From Bartonella grahamii subsp. shimonis (GTDB lineage Bacteria; Pseudomonadota; Alphaproteobacteria; Rhizobiales; Rhizobiaceae), in NCBI RefSeq assembly GCF_036327415.1, contig NZ_CP123961.1, forward strand, positions 2,122,792-2,186,791: DNA of 64,000 nt, written 5' to 3'. Shown here piece by piece: positions 41,378 to 50,387 of this stretch. The first letter of the stretch is position 1. Each line of letters opens with the position of its first letter. The notes beneath the pieces were generated by a model. That model was not told the DNA's origin. It did not search any database and worked only from the letters and a program-made list of their open reading frames with translations. The translations under genes and the position numbers were made by a program.

Positions 41378-42199
41378 ATGCGTTTTTTATTTTTAGGTGA
41401 CATTGTTGGTAACACAGGCTGTAAAGCCGTTTTTGAACATCTACCTCAACTGATTGAGCAATGGCGACTTGATTTTGTTGTGGTGAATGGTGAAAATGCT
41501 TCCAGTGGTTTTGGTCTCACACAAGAGACGTATCAAGATCTTTTGATGATCGGTATTGATGTTGTTACCTCGGGCAATCATGCTTTTTCTCACAAAGAAG
41601 CATTGCAGTATGCCCATGAGAATGATCGTTTTTTACGCCCTGCCAATTTTTCGAAAGAAACTCCTGGAAGAGGTGCTTGTGTTTTTACAGCCAAAAATGG
41701 AGCCCGTGTTCTTGTCGCCAATGTGTTGGGCTCCATTTTTATGCCGTGCAAAGTAGAAGATCCATTTGCAACAGCGGAAAATATTCTGCTCGCCTGTTCA
41801 TTGATAGAACAAGCCGATGCGATTATTTTTGACTTTCACGCAGAAACGACAAGCGAGAAGCAATGTTTTGGCCATTTTCTTGATGGCCGTGTGAGTGTTA
41901 TCGTTGGCACACATACGCATATTCCCACGGCTGACGCGCAAATCTTAGAAGGTGGGAGCGCCTATTTAACGGATGCAGGCATGTGTGGAGATTACAACTC
42001 ATCTCTTGGAATGGATAAAGAAGAACCCTTACACCGTTTTCTTTATAAAACGAGGCAAAATCGTTTTGAACCAGCATGTGGTCCCGCCACCCTTTGTGGT
42101 TTAGCGGTTGAGATTTCAGATCGAACAGGTTTAGCAGAAAAGGTCTCGGCAGTACGAATTGGTCCTCATTTAAAGCCTGAAGTTCCAGATTTTTGGTAG
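41378..42199 (+). CDS. YmdB-family metallophosphoesterase
   Basis: 273 aa. A calcineurin-like phosphoesterase of the YmdB/TIGR00282 family, whose characterised members hydrolyse 2',3'-cyclic nucleotides. Motifs with metal ligands: FLGDIVGNTG at the N-terminus, VVNGENASSGFG, TSGNHAFSHKE, DFHAETTSEK and GTHTHIPTADAQIL, plus DAGMCGDYNSSLGM. The start ATG at 41378 matches family N-termini; the upstream GTG at 41363 is not needed. Directly downstream of 5-FCL, the conserved order in Rhizobiales. Confidence 0.94.
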   Translation: MRFLFLGDIVGNTGCKAVFEHLPQLIEQWRLDFVVVNGENASSGFGLTQETYQDLLMIGIDVVTSGNHAFSHKEALQYAHENDRFLRPANFSKETPGRGACVFTAKNGARVLVANVLGSIFMPCKVEDPFATAENILLACSLIEQADAIIFDFHAETTSEKQCFGHFLDGRVSVIVGTHTHIPTADAQILEGGSAYLTDAGMCGDYNSSLGMDKEEPLHRFLYKTRQNRFEPACGPATLCGLAVEISDRTGLAEKVSAVRIGPHLKPEVPDFW

Positions 42200-42381
42200 C
42201 TTTTTTCAGCCGTCCCTTTGATGATCACTCTCCACTGTGCGCCCCTTTGGATGATTGTTCTCCAATGTTTCCTTTTGAGAATTCTTTTTGGCAAGATAAT
42301 TTTTCAAGCCCTTCCCAAAATTTTTCTCCCCTAAAACGCCACACCCCTGAATTTGCCTAATACACAACTTTTCTAGTACAA
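42200..42381. other. short intergenic region
   Basis: No gene; sequence leading to the right end of the IS relic. Confidence 0.5.
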
Positions 42382-42520
42382 TTGACCTCCTCCCCACATC
42401 TCAAAGGATGGAGATTCCTACCGGTCACCGACCTATCAACAGTCCAGCCTCTCGCGGCAGGTTCCTCCTGCTAACCACTTCATGCAGTTCACTTCATAGG
42501 TGCGACAAACAAGCCCGGCC
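42382..42520 (-). mobile_element. IS200/IS605-type right-end relic with omega-RNA-like scaffold
   Basis: On the minus strand: 'gaactgcatgaagtggttag', a hairpin 'caggagga / acctgccgcgagagg', then 'ggtaggaatctccatccttt' and 'gatgtggggaggaggtcaa'. This is the typical 3' terminus of IS605/IS1341 elements, where tnpB ends and the omega-RNA scaffold and right end overlap. The predicted cleavage end is near 42382 and the adjacent 'ttgtactagaaaagttg' would be the guide position. No tnpA or tnpB frame remains upstream (42521-42820). Confidence 0.55.
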
Positions 42521-42540
42521 CTGAATACTGATCACGATAT

Positions 42541-42824
42541 CTAAAAAACACTCAATATGTAAAGATTTTCATGCCTTATATCACCGCTCGAAACAACGGT
42601 GTTTTACGGCATAACATAATAGGATAAGTCACTCTTTAAAAAAGAGGTTAAGTCACTCTTAAAAAAAAGGGTAAAGAGTAAAATCTTTCATGATTTTTAA
42701 AATGAAGAGAAGGAGGCCCCATTGGGACATTTCTGCGGGGGGGGGGAAATGTTAACCCCCTTCTCTAAAAAAGGGTTTATATAATAATTTATTATTTAGC
42801 AAGAGATTCTTTTATTTTTTTACT
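42541..42824. repeat. dispersed intergenic repeat copy and spacer
   Basis: 42541-42627 carries the intergenic core ('caatatgtaaagattttcat', then 'gaaacaacggtgttttacgg', 'ataggataagt'). A 'aagtcactctttaaaaaa' duplication and a G9 run (42737-42746) follow. No gene. Confidence 0.55.
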
Positions 42825-43193
42825 CTAATGAGAAATTAACCATAAGACTGCTTTCTGCTTTTTAGATTTGAGCTCTCTAAAACTTTTCAAAAGCAAATAT
42901 TCTTGTTCGCTATAGGTGCATTGATCATGATGTGAGTGATTTTCTTTTACGGAAATATCGGCTGTTAAAAAATCCGCATAAAAAAAGCTCATAGGAACTT
43001 GCAATTTTTTAGCAATTTCCAGTAAACACCCGGCACCAATACGATTGGAACCTTTTTCATATTTTTGGATTTGTTGGAAACTAACGCCTAAAAATCTCCC
43101 CAATTCTTTTTGAGAAAGCCCCATGGCAATGCGTCTATGACGAATTTTTCGACCGATCGAAATATCGTTAAAGTGTGGATTTTTAGCTTTCAC
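42825..43193 (-). CDS. XRE-family regulator (Trp type), copy E
   Basis: 122 aa, GTG start at 43193 after 'caggggagcttgaa'. HTH: IGRKIRHRRIAMGLSQKELG, then RFLGVSFQQIQKYEKGSNRI. This is a second subtype (GAGCLLEIAKKLQVP), shared with copy F. The C-terminus, ELKSKKQKAVLWLISH, is close to the plus-strand group. It is the last gene of the four-cassette minus-strand array. Confidence 0.85.
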   Translation of the reverse strand: MKAKNPHFNDISIGRKIRHRRIAMGLSQKELGRFLGVSFQQIQKYEKGSNRIGAGCLLEIAKKLQVPMSFFYADFLTADISVKENHSHHDQCTYSEQEYLLLKSFRELKSKKQKAVLWLISH

Positions 43194-43411
43194 TTCAAGC
43201 TCCCCTGCCGGTTGCGAGCGCCCTCGCATAAGTATTCCGGGAGTCAAAAACACTGAGTTCAGTCAGCTTTTTTGCTTTTAGTGCTAGAGCGCACCTGGAC
43301 ATGGCAAAAACTCCCGGAATTCCGGGATACCCACAAGAGTAGGTCATTTTTACGCTCGGATTTTAGGGCTTTCAGACCCTACTGATCGCTGCGTAGACGA
43401 CCAAAGTCACA
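43194..43411 (-). ncRNA. Brt-type structured leader RNA, copy E (barcode mispaired)
   Basis: The backbone is present: the CGATC-type 5' hairpin, CCTAC/GTGGG, palindrome CCCGGAATTCCGGG, GTGC/GCAC and GCGAG/CTCGC. The barcode strands do not match. The 5' strand AATCCGAG (complement at 43355-43362) faces GACTGAACTC instead of CTCGGATT. The outer strand CTGAAAG faces GTTTTTGA, the outer 3' strand of copy G. The copy looks like a recombinant of two others and may not fold like them. Confidence 0.75.
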
Positions 43412-43417
43412 ATGTTA

Positions 43418-43446
43418 TTCATAAAGCAATTTCAGGAAATTGGCAA
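43418..43446 (-). promoter_or_regulatory. promoter of Brt-Trp cassette E
   Basis: Minus strand: TTGCCA (43446-43441), 17-bp spacer, TATGAA (43423-43418). Confidence 0.7.
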
Positions 43447-43472
43447 TAAAATTTAAAACAGTCTTTTTTATC

Positions 43473-43844
43473 TCATGAGACAATCAAACACAAAATAGCT
43501 TTCCTTTTCTTAGGTTTGAGCTCTCTAAAACTTTTCAAAAGAATGTGCTCTTCTTGGCTTGAGATCCTTTCATCGCAGGAGCACAAGACATTTTCTTTTA
43601 CGGAAATATCGGCTGTTAAAAAATCCGCATAAAAAAAGCTCATAGGAACTTGCAATTTTTTAGCAATTTCCAGTAAACACCCGGCACCAATACGATTGGC
43701 GCCTTTTTCATATTTTTGGATTTGTTGGAAACTAACGCCTAAAAATCTCCCCAATTCTTTTTGAGAAAGCCCCATGGCAATGCGTCTATGACGAATTTTT
43801 CGACCAATCGAAATATCGTTAAAGTGTAGATTTTTAGCTTTCAC
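43473..43844 (-). CDS. XRE-family regulator (Trp type), copy F
   Basis: 123 aa from the GTG at 43844. HTH as in copy E (one change, KGANRIG for KGSNRIG). The C-terminus switches to the type found in G and H (EEHILLKSFRELKPKKRKAI, then LCLIVS), so F is a mosaic between subtypes. Confidence 0.85.
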   Translation of the reverse strand: MKAKNLHFNDISIGRKIRHRRIAMGLSQKELGRFLGVSFQQIQKYEKGANRIGAGCLLEIAKKLQVPMSFFYADFLTADISVKENVLCSCDERISSQEEHILLKSFRELKPKKRKAILCLIVS

Positions 43845-44064
43845 TTCAAGCTCCCCTGCCGGTTGCGAGCGCCCTCGCATAAGTATTCCGGGAGCCTGAA
43901 AGCACTGACCTCGAATCAGCTTTTTGCTTTTAGTGCTAGAGCGCACCTGGACATAGCAAAAACTCCCGGAATTCCGGGACACCCACAAAAGTAGGTTAAT
44001 TTTATGTATCGAGGTTTCGGGCTTTCAGTTCCCTATTGATCGTCGCGTATACGACCAAACTCAC
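43845..44064 (-). ncRNA. Brt-type structured leader RNA, copy F
   Basis: Inner barcode ACCTCGA/TCGAGGT (plus-strand positions 44009-44015 and 43908-43914). Outer barcode CTGAAAG/CTTTCAG (44022-44028 and 43896-43902). Other helices are as in copy B; palindrome CCCGGAATTCCGGG followed by AGTTTTTG. The barcode differs from all other copies and pairs perfectly. Confidence 0.85.
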
Positions 44065-44070
44065 CTTTAA

Positions 44071-44099
44071 GGTATAAAGCAATTTCAGGAGATTTACAA
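44071..44099 (-). promoter_or_regulatory. promoter of Brt-Trp cassette F
   Basis: Minus strand: TTGTAA (44099-44094), 17-bp spacer, TATACC (44076-44071). Confidence 0.7.
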
Positions 44100-44125
44100 T
44101 AAAAATTAAAACAGTGTTTTTTATC

Positions 44126-44482
44126 TCATGAGACAATCAAACACAAAATAGCTTTCCTTTTCTTAGGTTTGAGCTCTCTAAAACTTTTCAAAAGGATGTG
44201 CTCTTCTTTACTTACGATCCCTTCATCACAAGGATCCAAGGCGTTTTCTTTTGTTGAGAGATCCGCATAAAAAAAGGAAATGGGAACATTGAGAATATCA
44301 GCAATTTCTTGTAAACGCCCCGCTCCTATACGATTAGAGCCTTTTTCATATTTTTGGATTTGTTGAAAAGTCACACCTAACTGGCTGCCTAATTGCTTTT
44401 GCGACATTCCGATCATTGTTCTTTTAAAGCGAATTTTTCGACCGATCGAAATATCGTTAAAGTGTAGATTTTTAGCTTTCAC
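44126..44482 (-). CDS. XRE-family regulator (Trp type), copy G
   Basis: 118 aa from the GTG at 44482. The HTH is the third subtype: IGRKIRFKRTMIGMSQKQLG, then SQLGVTFQQIQKYEKGSNRI, GAGRLQEIADILNVP. The recognition region differs from E and F in the first helices but keeps QQIQKYEKG. The protein is almost identical to copy H (LHFNDIS versus PHFNDIS). Confidence 0.85.
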   Translation of the reverse strand: MKAKNLHFNDISIGRKIRFKRTMIGMSQKQLGSQLGVTFQQIQKYEKGSNRIGAGRLQEIADILNVPISFFYADLSTKENALDPCDEGIVSKEEHILLKSFRELKPKKRKAILCLIVS

Positions 44483-44703
44483 TTCAAGCTCCCCTGCCGG
44501 TTGCGAGCGCCCTCGCATTGGTATTCCGGGAGTCAAAAACACTGAATCCGAGTCAGCTTTTTTGCTTTTAGTGCTAGAGCGCACCTGGACATAGCAAAAA
44601 CTCCCGGAATTCCGGGACACCCACAAAAGTAGGTTCATTTTTACGCTCGGATTTTAGGGGTTTTTGAATCCCTCTTGGTCGCTGCGTATACGACCAAACT
44701 CAC
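44483..44703 (-). ncRNA. Brt-type structured leader RNA, copy G
   Basis: 5' hairpin TTGGTCG/CGACCAA. Inner barcode AATCCGAG/CTCGGATT (44646-44653 and 44545-44552). Outer barcode TCAAAAAC/GTTTTTGA (44660-44667 and 44533-44540). Backbone helices as in the other copies. Confidence 0.85.
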
Positions 44704-44709
44704 CTTTAA

Positions 44710-44738
44710 GGTATAAAGCAATTTCAGGAGATTTACAA
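44710..44738 (-). promoter_or_regulatory. promoter of Brt-Trp cassette G
   Basis: Minus strand: TTGTAA (44738-44733), 17-bp spacer, TATACC (44715-44710). Confidence 0.7.
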
Positions 44739-44764
44739 TAAAAATTAAAACAGTGTTTTTTATC

Positions 44765-45121
44765 TCATGAGACAATCAAACACAAAATAGCTTTCCTTTT
44801 CTTAGGTTTGAGCTCTCTAAAACTTTTCAAAAGAATGTGCTCTTCTTTACTTACGATCCCTTCATCACAAGGATCCAAGGCGTTTTCTTTTGTTGAGAGA
44901 TCAGCGTAAAAAAAGGAAATGGGAACATTGAGAATATCAGCAATTTCTTGTAAACGCCCCGCTCCTATACGATTAGAGCCTTTTTCATATTTTTGGATTT
45001 GTTGAAAAGTCACACCTAACTGGCTGCCTAATTGCTTTTGCGACATTCCGATCATTGTTCTTTTAAAGCGAATTTTTCGACCGATCGAAATATCGTTAAA
45101 GTGTGGATTTTTAGCTTTCAC
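44765..45121 (-). CDS. XRE-family regulator (Trp type), copy H
   Basis: 118 aa from the GTG at 45121, preceded by 'caggggagcttgaa'. A longer frame back to 45349 would read through the whole leader RNA and is rejected. Near-identical to copy G, so again the same regulator has a different leader barcode. Confidence 0.85.
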   Translation of the reverse strand: MKAKNPHFNDISIGRKIRFKRTMIGMSQKQLGSQLGVTFQQIQKYEKGSNRIGAGRLQEIADILNVPISFFYADLSTKENALDPCDEGIVSKEEHILLKSFRELKPKKRKAILCLIVS

Positions 45122-45339
45122 TTCAAGCTCCCCTGCCAGTTGCGAGCGCCCTCGCATTGGTATTCCGGGAGTTGAAAGAGCTGAAACTTGACTCAGCCTT
45201 TTGCTTTTAGTGCTAAAGAGCACCTGGACATAACAAAAGCTCCCGGAAATCCGGGATATCCATAAAGCTGGATAAATACGTGTCTCAAGTTTCGGGTCTT
45301 TCATTCCCTGTTGATCGCTGCGTAGACGACCAAAACATT
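45122..45339 (-). ncRNA. Brt-type structured leader RNA, copy H
   Basis: Inner barcode AAACTTGA/TCAAGTTT (45285-45292 and 45184-45191). Outer barcode TGAAAG/CTTTCA (45298-45303 and 45173-45178). The local hairpin has changed to ATCCA/TGGAT, keeping the pairing where other copies have CCCAC/GTGGG or CCCGC/GCGGG. Confidence 0.85.
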
Positions 45340-45345
45340 CTCTTA

Positions 45346-45374
45346 CCAATAAAGCAATTTCAGGAAATTGGCAA
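45346..45374 (-). promoter_or_regulatory. promoter of Brt-Trp cassette H
   Basis: Minus strand: TTGCCA (45374-45369), 17-bp spacer, TATTGG (45351-45346). Confidence 0.7.
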
Positions 45375-45637
45375 TAAAATTTAAAACAGTGTTTGTTTTA
45401 TGAACCCCACCCGCCTCTCAAACGCTTATGCTCGCTTTCCAAAACCATGCAATAAGACCTGCGGTTTATTGAGAAGGTTAACAAACCTTGATTCTTGAGA
45501 TCAAGCCCCCCAAAGCCCCCCCCCAAAAAGCATTGTGCTAAAACACCCCCCAAAGCACACCTGAAAGCACGCCGCCAACAACATCCACCCCAAGCAACCT
45601 CTCCAAAGCCATTCTTTGGGGCATATCTTTGAAAGAT

Positions 45638-46197
45638 TTACACGGTAATGCGTTGGATTTTTGCACCACAACGGATTAATTTTTCTTCTAATCTTTCAAA
45701 GCCACGATCAAGATGATAGACACGATTGACGATTGTTTCCCCCTTTGCCGCCCCCCCTTTTACCGTCATGTAAAAAGATAAGAGGGCCGCAATAACAAGA
45801 GAAACAACAAGCGCGTAAATCCGTCGCCATGACGGGAGCCCCTTGCAAACCCTCTGTTCCATAAACGGTTGCCCTCTGCCCATCAAGCTTTATTTGCGCC
45901 CTCAAACGATTGAGTTCTTGAACATGCATAAACCGATTTTCAAAAATCGTCTCTGTAATATGCGCAATGCCTTCAGCCCGTGTCATGAGCGCCATAAACT
46001 GCGCCTGGAGATCCGTTGGAAAAGCAGGATAAGGTCCAGTTTTAATATCAACGGGCATAATTTTTGTTTTCTTTGGATTTCGCTTAACGTGAATTCCTTG
46101 AGGTTCTATTTGTATTTCGAGTCCTGTTTTTTGGAGAACCTTAAGCACTTTTGTGAGATGGTTAGGATTTGCATTTTGAAGAAAAACATCTCCCCCT
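45638..46197 (-). pseudogene. murA 3'-end copy, distal
   Basis: Matches the last ~175 codons of murA ([20 protein letters not shown] to [10 protein letters not shown]). It carries a 1-bp insertion at the LRASVS position ('gaaacaacaagcgcg' for 'gaaacagaagcgcg') and an extra ~30-bp insertion near 45750-45785. It has no start region. The break with non-murA DNA at 'catctccccctc' is shared with the middle copy. Confidence 0.93.
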
Positions 46198-46466
46198 CAA
46201 AAAACAACCATAAAAATCATACCTTTGAAAGATGAAAGGGGGCTCTTTAGAAAATCATCAAAACCACCCCAAATTCAAGCACAAAAGCCCAAATTCAAGC
46301 ACAAAAGAAAACAAACCATTAAAAAAACACGCATCGTCCTATCCCCCTCCCAAATGCCCTTCAAGTACACCCCAAAACATGGCCCTTACCCACCTTAAGG
46401 CATGCCGCCCACACAACAAGCCAAAGTATTCAGTACATCTTTGAAAGATTTACAAGTTTGAAAGAT
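46198..46466. repeat. spacer of the murA tail duplication (repeated at 46998-47259)
   Basis: About 265 bp including 'ccccaaattcaagcacaaaa', duplicated within itself, and 'tcctatccccctcccaaatg'. The same spacer follows the middle tail copy, so the duplicated unit is ~0.8 kb. No gene. Confidence 0.85.
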
Positions 46467-46997
<531 letters not shown>

Positions 46998-47259
46998 AAA
47001 AAACAACCATAAAAATCATACCTTTGAAAGATGAAAGGGGGCTCTTTAGAAAATCATCAAAACCACCCCAAATTCAAGCACAAAAGCCCAAATTCAAGCA
47101 CAAAAGAAAACAAACCATTAAAAAAACACGCATCGTCCTATCCCCCTCCCAAATGCCCTTCAAGCACACCCCAAAACATGGCCCTTACCCACCTTAAGGC
47201 ATGCCGCCCACACAAACAGTATTCAGTACATCTTTGAAAGATTTACAAGTTTGAAAGAT

Positions 47260-48555
47260 TTACACTGTAATGCGTTGGATTTTTGCACCACAACGGATTA
47301 ATTTTTCTTCTAATCTTTCAAAGCCACGATCAAGATGATAGACACGATTGACGATTGTTTCCCCCTTTGCCGCCAATGCCGCAATAACAAGAGAAACAGA
47401 AGCGCGTAAATCCGTCGCCATGACGGGAGCCCCTTGCAAACCCTCTGTTCCATAAACGGTTGCCCTCTGCCCATCAAGCTTTATTTGCGCCCCTAAACGA
47501 TTGAGTTCTTGAACATGCATAAACCGATTTTCAAAAATCGTCTCTGTAATATGCGCAATGCCTTCAGCCCGTGTCATGAGCGCCATAAACTGCGCCTGGA
47601 GATCCGTTGGAAAAGCAGGATAAGGTCCAGTTTTAATATCAACGGGCATAATTTTTGTTTTCTTTGGATTTCGCTTAACGTGAATTCCTTGAGGTTCTAT
47701 TTGTATTTCGAGTCCTGTTTTTTGGAGAACCTTAAGCACTTTTGTGAGATGGTTAGGATTTGCATTTTGAAGAAAAACATCTCCCCCTGTCATAGCCACA
47801 GCCATTGCATATGTCCCCGCTTCGATTCGATCAGCAATAACACGTATTTTTGTCCCTTTAAGTTTTTTAACTCCTTCAATTATAAGCGTTGTTGTTCCTT
47901 CACCGGTTATTTGAGCTCCCATAGCATTCAGGGTTCGAATAAGGTTTGCCACTTCTGGTTCACAAGCCGCATTCTCAAGAACGGTTGTTCCCTTTGCCAG
48001 TGTCGCCGCCATCAGTAATACATGTGTTCCACCAACAGTGACTTTAGGGAACCGGTAGTGGGCACCTTTTAATCCCTTTGGTGCTTTTGCATGAACATAT
48101 CCATTTTCGATAGTAATCTGTGCGCCTAAACTTTTAAGTCCTTCAAGGATAAAATCAACGGGTCTTGTTCCAATAGCGCATCCTCCAGGAAGCGAAACAT
48201 AAGCCTCTAAGCACCGTGCAAGCAGAGGTCCGATAACCCAAAAGCTTGCGCGCATTTTTTTCACCAGTTCGTAGGGTGCCCGTGTTGTCGCTATTTTTTG
48301 CGCAGTAAAATGAATTGTTCTTGAATTGACACACTCATCGTTAAACTCTTGTCCATCAACGGCATATCCAACACCATGATTATTGAGAATACGAATAAGC
48401 AGTTCGACATCGGCCAGATGTGGAATATTTTCTAAAGTAAGCGTTTCTTCTGTCAAAAGCGCTGCAATCATAAGAGGCAATGCAGCATTTTTTGCCCCTG
48501 AGATAGGAATTCTTCCTTTAAGTTGTTCTCCTCCAACAATTTGAATAGCATCCAT
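47260..48555 (-). CDS. murA: UDP-N-acetylglucosamine 1-carboxyvinyltransferase
   Basis: 431 aa, full length. First committed step of peptidoglycan synthesis: transfers enolpyruvate from PEP to UDP-GlcNAc in the cytoplasm. K22 in [10 protein letters not shown]-containing [16 protein letters not shown], catalytic cysteine C126 in [15 protein letters not shown] (the fosfomycin target) and [16 protein letters not shown] are all present. The start ATG at 48555 matches family N-termini. Two inactive tail copies lie downstream. A 48-aa gene lies 175 bp upstream on the same strand. Confidence 0.97.
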   Translation of the reverse strand: MDAIQIVGGEQLKGRIPISGAKNAALPLMIAALLTEETLTLENIPHLADVELLIRILNNHGVGYAVDGQEFNDECVNSRTIHFTAQKIATTRAPYELVKKMRASFWVIGPLLARCLEAYVSLPGGCAIGTRPVDFILEGLKSLGAQITIENGYVHAKAPKGLKGAHYRFPKVTVGGTHVLLMAATLAKGTTVLENAACEPEVANLIRTLNAMGAQITGEGTTTLIIEGVKKLKGTKIRVIADRIEAGTYAMAVAMTGGDVFLQNANPNHLTKVLKVLQKTGLEIQIEPQGIHVKRNPKKTKIMPVDIKTGPYPAFPTDLQAQFMALMTRAEGIAHITETIFENRFMHVQELNRLGAQIKLDGQRATVYGTEGLQGAPVMATDLRASVSLVIAALAAKGETIVNRVYHLDRGFERLEEKLIRCGAKIQRITV

Positions 48556-48730
48556 CGTGTTTTCCCTCTTTTCCTTTGTGCCTACCCTTCCAAAGGTTTT
48601 CCCCCTTCGGGAAGTTATGCTTTATTAATCGTTTTTAAAACGCATTCTAAATATGAGAACAAACTATTGAGAAGTTTGGTTGCAAAGCTTCACTAAAAAA
48701 CATTTTTTGCATTTTAGAGCTTTTTGCATT

Positions 48731-48877
48731 TTAGAGCTCTGATTGCGCTCTTTTTCTGCTTTGCTCTTTTCGACGTTTCAGGTTTTGACGCAATTGTTGC
48801 GCCAATCTTTCTTGCCGTCGTTTTTCTTTTTCATCTTGATGATTACTTTCATCTTGTTTTTGATGCATTTGTGCCAT
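48731..48877 (-). CDS. small charged conserved protein
   Basis: 48 aa: MAQMHQKQDESNHQDEKEKR, then RQERLAQQLRQNLKRRKEQS and RKRAQSEL. Extremely rich in K, R, Q and E and predicted helical. It resembles short Rhizobiales proteins with an L-R-x-N-L-x-R-R-K-x-Q core encoded near murA. Function unknown. 'aaggttgcgc' before the ATG is a modest ribosome site. Confidence 0.6.
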   Translation of the reverse strand: MAQMHQKQDESNHQDEKEKRRQERLAQQLRQNLKRRKEQSRKRAQSEL

Positions 48878-49053
48878 TGCGCAACCTTATGAACAGTGCT
48901 GAGCTTCTATCCAAGCAACTCATAGCCTTAAATATTTAAGCGTATAAGAGACATATGTCATGACATAAGATAGGTTTTCTTGCAAGAATATACAAATGTT
49001 CTCTTGCCTATTTTCTGACAATATGGCACAAGACAGCGCAAAGATTGAAAAGG

Positions 49054-49128
<75 letters not shown>

Positions 49129-49139
49129 TTTTGTTTATT

Positions 49140-50387
49140 CTTCTCTTACCCCCCTTCTCTTGTCCCACAAACATCAATCACCTCTATCGAATCCTCCATC
49201 AACGAAAATATCATACGCAGCATTCGCTCCCCAGTGAAAAAAGCTCTTGCTTTATTTATTGCTGCCCCCCCTAACCCAGCTGACCGACACCTTTCCCCAA
49301 CACGCCCCCCACAATTTCTCCTATATAAGGCTCTTTTCTTCATGTCCCCCTGTCCCCATACCGACGAAAACTCCCCCAAGCTCCCCCTCCCCAAAAACGA
49401 AAGCATAACGCACACCACTATCACCGCCATAAAAAAGCACCTGCCCTTTCATAAGGGCCCCCCCCTAATACTCAACATAAAAGCTCCCAAAACCCGCACC
49501 CCAATAGGTCTAAACAAGCTTTAACGCTCTCACTTCCCTCTTTACATTTTCCTCCATTTCCCAGCATGTTTTCACTTATCACGCCAAGCTCCCTCCTTGC
49601 ATGCCCCGAAAACACCCCTCTTGCTTTTCCCCCTTTGTTTTCCTCTTTATAGAACTTGTTTATAGAACTTGCCCCGCATCAACGCTGTACAGATCCCTTT
49701 CTTCCCCGCCTCATTTTCATTTTTCAGCATGTTTTCGTGTCACTCCAAGCCCACTGATAGTTACTTCCCCCCCATTTCCTCAATCCCCCCACACACACAA
49801 TGAACCCAGCAGAGCGAGACCTTTCCCCCTGGCAAAGCGCCCACAATTCCTCATCCATAGGCTCTTCCCCCCTCCTTATCTCATATCGGCTAAAATGCCC
49901 ACCCACGCAATACAAAAGCTCCCAAAACCCGCCCCCCAATAGGTCTAAACAAGCTTTAACGCTCTCACTTCCCCAACCCCCCATTTCCTCAATCCCCCCC
50001 TAACCCAGCTGAGCGACACCTTTCCCCAACACACCCCCCACAATTTCTCCTATATAAGGCTCTTTTCTTCATGTCCCCATACCGACGAAAACTCCCCCAA
50101 GCTCCCCCCTCCCAAAAAACGAAAGCATAACGCACATCACTATCACCGCCATAAAAAAGCACCTGCCCTTTCATAAGTCCCCCCCCAATACTCAACATAA
50201 AAGCTCTCAAAACCCGCCCCCCAATAGGTCTAAACAAGCTTTAACGCTCTCACTTCCCTCTTTACATTTTCCTCCATTTCCCTGCATGTTTTCACTTATC
50301 ACGCCAAGCTCCCTCCTTGCATGCCCCGAAAACACCCCCTCTTGCTTTTCCCCCTTGAACTTACCTTTTTATAGAACTTGCCCCGCA
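49140..50387. repeat. C-rich repeat family 2, part 1
   Basis: A different C-rich repeat from family 1. Higher-order unit ~420-510 bp with landmarks 'cgcatcaacgctgtacagat', 'cagcatgttttcgtgtcact', 'ccactgatagttac', 'ctcctatataaggctctttt' and 'aataggtctaaacaagcttt'. The 'cgcatcaacgctgtac' landmark is at about 49675 here. No gene. Confidence 0.8.

Noticed and set aside
45708-46148. Separate MurA-like gene of 146 codons
   Set aside because: It starts inside the MurA sequence, lacks the catalytic cysteine region and is frameshifted; it is a tail duplicate.
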